Shown one piece after another: positions 44,041 to 48,727 of a DNA stretch of 48,727 bases. This DNA comes from Arcicella rosea. GTDB taxonomy: Bacteria; Bacteroidota; Bacteroidia; Cytophagales; Spirosomataceae. Every line of letters starts with the position of its first letter. The first letter of the stretch is position 1. Position numbers and translations under genes: made by a program. The stretch spans positions 1 through 48,727 of the forward strand of contig NZ_JACHKT010000004.1 in NCBI RefSeq assembly GCF_014204325.1, read 5' to 3'. Under the pieces are notes generated by a model. The model was given only the letters and a program-made list of their open reading frames with translations, had not been told where the DNA came from and searched no databases.

Positions 44041-44062
44041 TAGAATGATTTAAAGGTGGAAA
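44041..44062 (-). promoter_or_regulatory. Conserved leader of the 234-aa gene, copy 2
   Basis: TTTCCACCTTTAAATCA, then TCTAC, lies 15-25 bases before the ATG on the coding strand. It matches the block before copy 1 in sequence and distance. The region between it and the array is not conserved. Confidence 0.45.
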
Positions 44063-44173
44063 GATTAATTTATCACTACATAAAGTTAACAAAAGAGCAA
44101 ATTACTTCTACCGATTATGGCATTTTTATTTCACAAATAATTGGTAATTATCCAATTATATAAATGAAGAAGG

Positions 44174-44383
44174 CATACCACAAAATATTATTAGCATATC
44201 ACTAAATCAAAGCCTCATATATAAAGATGGAATTAGCATATCACTAAATGAAAGACTCGTATATAAAGATGTAATTGGCATATCACTAAATGAAAGACTC
44301 GTATATAAAGATGCAATTGGCATATCACTAAATAAAAGCCTCGTATATAAAGATTAAATTGGCATGTCACTAAATCAAAACCA
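44174..44383. repeat. Tandem array 2: 21-bp units in 42-bp pairs, different sequence from array 1
   Basis: One degenerate unit (44174-44194) is followed by nine clear 21-bp units from 44195 to 44383. Two types alternate: CATATCACTAAATGAAAGAC and CGTATATAAAGATGTAAT, giving a 42-bp period. A further decayed unit fits at 44153-44173. CAT or CGT at positions 1-3 and ATG at 12-14 recur, as in array 1, although the rest of the sequence differs. The array lies between the divergent 234-aa gene and the TIR gene. It has stop codons in its frames and is not coding. Confidence 0.9.
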
Positions 44384-44526
44384 CCTTTAACCTTTTTGTA
44401 AAGCCTTGACAGACATTGCTTTTACCGTTTAATAAAATTAAGACTTCCTTCAAGTTTTTGTTTTTTAATTTCAGTAACTTGGATTTAATTAAATCAAATA
44501 GATAAGTAGCTACTAATAAATTGAAT

Positions 44527-45951
44527 ATGTTTGAATATATCATTACAGCCATTCAGCAAGAAAAGTGCATATTGGTTTTAGGTCCAGAGCTTTATCATTT
44601 TGAAGGAAAAAGTTTTGATACTTCTATCAAGGAAGCTTATGATCAATATTATGAGCAATTACCTCCTCGGGAAAAAGAAAAATTAGGCAATCAAAAGATT
44701 GAGTTTGTCAATTATCCATTTTTAATGGAGGAATTGATGAGTCATAATTCCGAAATGGCTGAAATCCATATTCACAATTTTGTTAGAGTGTATTTTAGAC
44801 AAAGAATAGAGTGGATGGACTATTATAAGCAAATTGCTGCATTACCCATTCCTTTAATAATTTCTTTGTTGCCTGATGATAATCTTCAAAATGCTTTCAA
44901 TGAAGTATATCCTGATTCTTTTGATGTAAGTAGTTACTCTCGTAAAAATGAAAATTTAGCACAGATTAATGAAAAGCCCACTTCAAAAAAACCACTTATC
45001 TACAAGCTTTTGGGTGATATGGCAAACAATAACTATGATGTCAATTTTACTTTTACAGATTGGTTTAGTTATTTCAAAAATATTTTTGGTAAAAAGCCCT
45101 TACCTGTTGAAATACTTTCCTTATTGAATGAGAATCCTGTCATTATCTTTCTGGGGGTTCGTTTTGAAAAATGGTATGTTCAGTTACTCATTAGGCTTTT
45201 AGTTTCTGATGAAAGCGGAAAGCTAAGAATGGGCAATCGTTTTTCATTTTCTCACATAGTCGAACAAGGCTTAGAAACGCTGGTTTGGAATCGATTTTCT
45301 TTAAATGCAGAACAAGCAAACCCCATAGATTTTTTAAATAGTATTTATAAACAATGTAAAGACAAAGGAATGTTAAGAGTAGCTGAACCCACAAAGGAAA
45401 AAATAAACGCAACAGTTTTTATTTCTTATAACCATCAAAATACAGCCATTGCCGAAAGAGTAAAAACAGATTTAGAGGCTTATGGCATCAAAGTATTAAT
45501 AGACCAAGATAACCCTGTTGGCTTTTCTATTCCAAAATTTATTGATAGAGAAATGGCTAAATGTGATTTGGTTTTGCCATTGATTTCAAAAACTTTCATG
45601 ACTTCTGCATGGGTGGCAATAGAATCACTCACCACAATCTGGGCAAATAAAAAAGTATTGCCCTGTGATGTAGATGATGCTTTATTTGACGGAAAGTTTA
45701 TTGATGAGGCATTTGATTTAGTTGAAGAAAAAAAACAGGCCATTGGAAAACGTATTAATGACAGAAGAAGTAAAGGTTTTGATTCACGAGATTTAACGGA
45801 TATTGAAGAAAGGCTGTTGGACTTAAAAAATAACCTTGCTAAAATTATTAAATTCTTCCAGAATACAAATAGAGCAAACCTACGTGAAGGTAATTATGAC
45901 GAAGGCTTTGCACAAGTAATTAAATCTATCAAAAAGCAAATTGCCTCCTAA
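44527..45951 (+). CDS. SIR2-like (degenerate) plus TIR domain protein
   Basis: The 474-aa protein has two parts. Residues 1-280 follow the SIR2-like order: ILVLGPELY near 15 (in place of a Gly-rich NAD loop), IISLLPDD near 112 (in place of TxNYD), LIYKLLGD near 157 and VIIFLGVRFEKW near 205. The usual NADase residues seem to be missing. Residues 294-445 form a TIR domain (VFISYNHQNTAIAERVKTDLEAYG), with candidate catalytic Glu366 in AWVAIESL. TIR domains in bacterial immunity often destroy NAD or make signalling nucleotides. A TTG two codons upstream is an alternative start. The gene is followed after 1 base by a STAND NTPase gene. Confidence 0.82.
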   Translation: MFEYIITAIQQEKCILVLGPELYHFEGKSFDTSIKEAYDQYYEQLPPREKEKLGNQKIEFVNYPFLMEELMSHNSEMAEIHIHNFVRVYFRQRIEWMDYYKQIAALPIPLIISLLPDDNLQNAFNEVYPDSFDVSSYSRKNENLAQINEKPTSKKPLIYKLLGDMANNNYDVNFTFTDWFSYFKNIFGKKPLPVEILSLLNENPVIIFLGVRFEKWYVQLLIRLLVSDESGKLRMGNRFSFSHIVEQGLETLVWNRFSLNAEQANPIDFLNSIYKQCKDKGMLRVAEPTKEKINATVFISYNHQNTAIAERVKTDLEAYGIKVLIDQDNPVGFSIPKFIDREMAKCDLVLPLISKTFMTSAWVAIESLTTIWANKKVLPCDVDDALFDGKFIDEAFDLVEEKKQAIGKRINDRRSKGFDSRDLTDIEERLLDLKNNLAKIIKFFQNTNRANLREGNYDEGFAQVIKSIKKQIAS

Positions 45952-45952
45952 T

Positions 45953-47791
45953 ATGAATGAAGAACAGGCTATCGAAGTATATCGTTATCCGGGGGTAACA
46001 CCATTTTCAACCGAGCATAAAGAGTTGTTGATGGGGAGAGAAAAGGACATTGAGGCATTTTATCAATTATTGACACTGAAACAATTGATAATTCTATATG
46101 GTAAAAGTGGCTACGGAAAAAGTTCTTTAATTAATGCAGGAGTAATCCCCAAATTAGTAGAAGCTGAAACAAACAAGAGTGTTTACTTTAATATTAGACT
46201 ATATGCTAAAAACAAAGAGAAAAAAGAGCCAAGTCCTATTGAAAAACTCCTTGAAAAATTGAAGGAGAATGTACTAGAACAGTCTTTTCTGCATCATGCT
46301 AAAATCAATATAACAGATGAGTTTCAATTATGGTATTGGCTAAAAAATCATCAATATGCCTCTAATGATGCAGCTATTATTTTATTTTTTGACCAATTTG
46401 AAGAATTATTTAGCTATGATAAAAAAGAAGAAATCATTCCATTTGCTGAACTCTTAGGCAAAATGCTCTTTCAAGATTTACCACACGATTTTTTAGAGGA
46501 TGCCTACCAAGAATTATGGAAAGCCAAAGAAAAAGAGACAAACCCAGAACGTTTACAAGCATTAGATAATGACATTAGTCTATTATACAAAAAGCCAAAT
46601 ATCAAATTGGTTTTTTCTTTACGTTCAGATAGATTATCCTTATTAAATCAGCTAACAGACTATCTTCCTAATCTTCAACAAAACTATTATGAACTAAACC
46701 CCATTTCAGAAAATGCCGCTCGTTTAGCTATTACACAGCCAGCCCAAATTATTAATGAAAAATTTACTACGCCTGAATTTGTTTTTGAAAAAGAAGTAGT
46801 AGAAACTATTATTAAAAGGGTAAAGAATACACATGATGGTAAAATAGATACGGCTACCTTACAAATTATCTGCCGTTTTATTGAAGAACAAAAAGTGTGG
46901 AAAGAAAAAAAACTGAGCATTACAGGGGATGTATTAGGAGACATAACAAATATTTTTAAAAACTTTTATCAAACAAGCCTCAGTAAACTCAACAAAGAAG
47001 AAAAAGCCATAGCCAGCCAAACGATTGAAGAAAAGTTTATCCAAAATAACCAGCGTATTCCTTTTGCAGGCGACCACCTCAAGCAAGAGTATCATTTGAG
47101 CCAAACGGTATTAGATGAATTAGAAAAAAGCACCCTACTCCGCAAAGAAAGAGACACCGCTGGACGCTTTATCTATGAAATTGGACATGATACTTTGATT
47201 GAACCGATTTATGAATTTGCTGAGCAAAGAAAAATTGCACAGCAATTAAAAATACAGGAATTAGAGAAAAAACAATTAGCTATTGAAATTCAAAACAAGC
47301 ATAAAGAATTAGAATATCAGCGACTGCAAGAAGAAATAAGCAAGCGGCAAGCAATACAGATTCGACAAGAACTTGAAGCTCAAAAATTGCAACAAGAACT
47401 TGATAAACAGAAGCAAAAAGAACAAGAGCTTAAAAATCAAAAGCTACAACAAGAGTTAGATTCGAGAAAAAAAATTACTAAAATATATCTTAGTGTAGGA
47501 GTTCTATTTTTATTTTTAATAGTTTGGATATACAACTTGTGGCGAACAACTGAATCAGAAAAAGAAAAGGTAGAACAAGCAAAAGAAAATGCCCAAAAAA
47601 CGTTATACCAACTTTATTACCAACAAGCCAAAACTGTAAAAGACAATGGCGATAATATTTTGCGAAATAAAGATGTTGAAACTGCCCGATATTATTATGA
47701 CTCTGCCAATGTAATATTGGAAAAAATACCCGAAACCGATAGCATAGCCACAGAGCTGAAAAGTGAACTACAAAAATTATTAAAGAAATGA
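45953..47791 (+). CDS. nSTAND-type NTPase with coiled coil and membrane helix
   Basis: The 612-aa protein opens with the nSTAND1-like YRYPGVTPFSTEHKELLMGRE. Walker A is GKSGYGKSS (50-58) and Walker B is IILFFDQFEELF (142-153). A winged-helix region (IGHDTLIEPIYEFAEQRK) follows, then a long Gln/Glu/Lys coiled coil (about 425-505). One membrane helix (about 510-531) leads to a tail of about 80 residues. STAND proteins act as switches that assemble when a sensor detects a trigger. In single-chain relatives this helix is followed by a linker and WD40 repeats. Here those are a separate gene overlapping by 4 bases. The upstream TIR gene is the likely effector. Confidence 0.85.
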   Translation: MNEEQAIEVYRYPGVTPFSTEHKELLMGREKDIEAFYQLLTLKQLIILYGKSGYGKSSLINAGVIPKLVEAETNKSVYFNIRLYAKNKEKKEPSPIEKLLEKLKENVLEQSFLHHAKINITDEFQLWYWLKNHQYASNDAAIILFFDQFEELFSYDKKEEIIPFAELLGKMLFQDLPHDFLEDAYQELWKAKEKETNPERLQALDNDISLLYKKPNIKLVFSLRSDRLSLLNQLTDYLPNLQQNYYELNPISENAARLAITQPAQIINEKFTTPEFVFEKEVVETIIKRVKNTHDGKIDTATLQIICRFIEEQKVWKEKKLSITGDVLGDITNIFKNFYQTSLSKLNKEEKAIASQTIEEKFIQNNQRIPFAGDHLKQEYHLSQTVLDELEKSTLLRKERDTAGRFIYEIGHDTLIEPIYEFAEQRKIAQQLKIQELEKKQLAIEIQNKHKELEYQRLQEEISKRQAIQIRQELEAQKLQQELDKQKQKEQELKNQKLQQELDSRKKITKIYLSVGVLFLFLIVWIYNLWRTTESEKEKVEQAKENAQKTLYQLYYQQAKTVKDNGDNILRNKDVETARYYYDSANVILEKIPETDSIATELKSELQKLLKK

Positions 47792-48727
47792 GAATAGCCT
47801 TGACACTCATAAGCATATTGCTCAATATCGCAACATTGGCACAAAAGACAGACCAAAAGCCAAATGAAATTAGCTTTGAACAAAAAATACAAATAGCTGA
47901 TAAGCTTTTTAAAGAAGGTAAAACCATAGAAGCCATACAAAGCTATAATATAGCCCGTATTTTGGCTGGGACTGATAATGCTAAACATACAATTGTGGAC
48001 AAGAGCATTGAAGCTGTATTTAAAGCCATAGAAAAACAAAAAGAGGAAGCAAAACAAAATGAGCGGAAAGCCAGATTAGCAGAAGCTATTGCAAAGGAAA
48101 GTGAACAAAAAGCTAAAATAGCGACTAATAACGCCAATGCTCTTTACTTGACATCTGAAGCAGAAAAAATAAACCCTATACAAGGCTTACGTTTAACAGA
48201 AAAAGCCCTTACTAAAACCAAAGATACTAATCTCATTAAAACCATTAAACAAGCTAATAAGACTATCTTTAACCAAAGTAATACTCATCAGTGGAGAGAG
48301 AAAAATAGGTTTGACGATATTTTTAGTTTGGGCTCAGATAAAATTATTGCTTTTTCCCAAAATAGTAAATGGTTCATAGCGAAAGATATGAATCAAAATG
48401 CCAAAGTCTGGTCATTGGAACAAGAAAAACAAGCTGACTTTTTAAATAAAGAGAAAAATATTCGTTCTGCTACTTTTTCCCCAGATAGTAAATGGCTCGT
48501 AACAGAAGATGTGAATCTAAATGCCAAAGTCTGGTCGTTGGAAAAGGAAATACAAACTGACTTTTTTAAGGAAAGGGTATTTTCTGCTACTTTTTCCCCA
48601 GATAGCAAATGGCTCATAACAGAAGATATGAGTCTATATGACAAAGTCTGGTTAGTGGAAAAAGGGAAACAAACTGACTTTTTAAATGAAGAAAAAAAGA
48701 TATTTTCTGCTACTTTTTCCCCAGATA
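47788..48727 (+). CDS. Exported WD40-like repeat protein (cut by the window end)
   Basis: The frame starts at ATG 47788, overlapping the STAND stop (ATGA), and runs to the window edge. It has a signal peptide (MRIALTLISILLNIATLAQ), a TPR-like stretch (ADKLFKEGKTIEAIQSYNIA), a Lys/Glu coiled coil, and a linker ALYLTSEAEKINPIQGLRL that matches the segment preceding WD40 repeats in single-chain nSTAND proteins. Propeller repeats of 39-41 residues follow, each with SATFSPDSKWL and KVWSLE. At least three are seen before the end. Adjacent repeats are very similar at DNA level. It is probably the sensor part of the operon. Confidence 0.85.
   Translation, partial: MRIALTLISILLNIATLAQKTDQKPNEISFEQKIQIADKLFKEGKTIEAIQSYNIARILAGTDNAKHTIVDKSIEAVFKAIEKQKEEAKQNERKARLAEAIAKESEQKAKIATNNANALYLTSEAEKINPIQGLRLTEKALTKTKDTNLIKTIKQANKTIFNQSNTHQWREKNRFDDIFSLGSDKIIAFSQNSKWFIAKDMNQNAKVWSLEQEKQADFLNKEKNIRSATFSPDSKWLVTEDVNLNAKVWSLEKEIQTDFFKERVFSATFSPDSKWLITEDMSLYDKVWLVEKGKQTDFLNEEKKIFSATFSPD

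Overview
The window is about 48.7 kb of an AT-rich bacterial chromosome. It most likely comes from the Bacteroidota, and probably the Cytophagales. The pointers are a fused lpxC-fabZ gene, GatB and UvrA of that type, SusD-less lipoprotein/outer-membrane operons, tRNA promoters with a TAnnTTTG -7 box, no Shine-Dalgarno sequences, and REP-like palindromes with a RAYT transposase. The genus cannot be fixed from the sequence alone.

Core regions. Positions 187-10326 hold gatB, an ECF sigma factor operon (sigma, membrane anti-sigma-like protein, two lipoproteins, an LVIVD-repeat lipoprotein, an outer-membrane barrel), a histidine kinase/response regulator pair, a DUF4833 protein and a solitary nuoD. 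Positions 16687-23959 hold an RND heavy-metal efflux set (TolC-like, adaptor, CusA/CzcA pump) with an MgtE magnesium channel and a DUF190 protein placed inside it. Positions 24167-36119 hold tRNA-Met, a Spy-like protein, an HD phosphohydrolase, the lipid A genes lpxD, lpxC-fabZ and lpxA, an ABC ATPase, a Fic protein, tRNA-Arg, an RluA-type pseudouridine synthase, PPK2 and uvrA. Positions 36252-43217 hold a putative ADP-ribosyltransferase toxin pair, a CNNM/CorC-type transporter, an M16 protease and eutB.

Accessory region 1 (10323-16585) is a patchwork in which every gene is bordered by the same REP-like palindrome. It contains a 234-aa protein of unknown function, a tandem array of 21-bp units, a large Type IIG-like restriction-modification enzyme and the REP-associated tyrosine transposase that probably spreads the palindromes.

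Accessory region 2 (43333-48727, running off the end) has the same layout: a second 234-aa paralogue, its own 21-bp-unit array with a different sequence, and then a three-gene STAND/TIR immune-type operon. That operon encodes a degenerate SIR2-like-TIR protein, a membrane-anchored nSTAND NTPase and an exported WD40-like repeat protein.

The main discovery candidate is this cassette, seen twice: a 234-aa gene pointing away from an array of 21-bp units (42-bp double units), with a defence gene starting on the far side of the array and reading the other way. The two proteins align end to end without gaps and the short leaders are conserved. The arrays differ in sequence but share unit length, alternation of two unit types, and a CAT-N8/9-ATG skeleton. 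I do not recognise the family's function.
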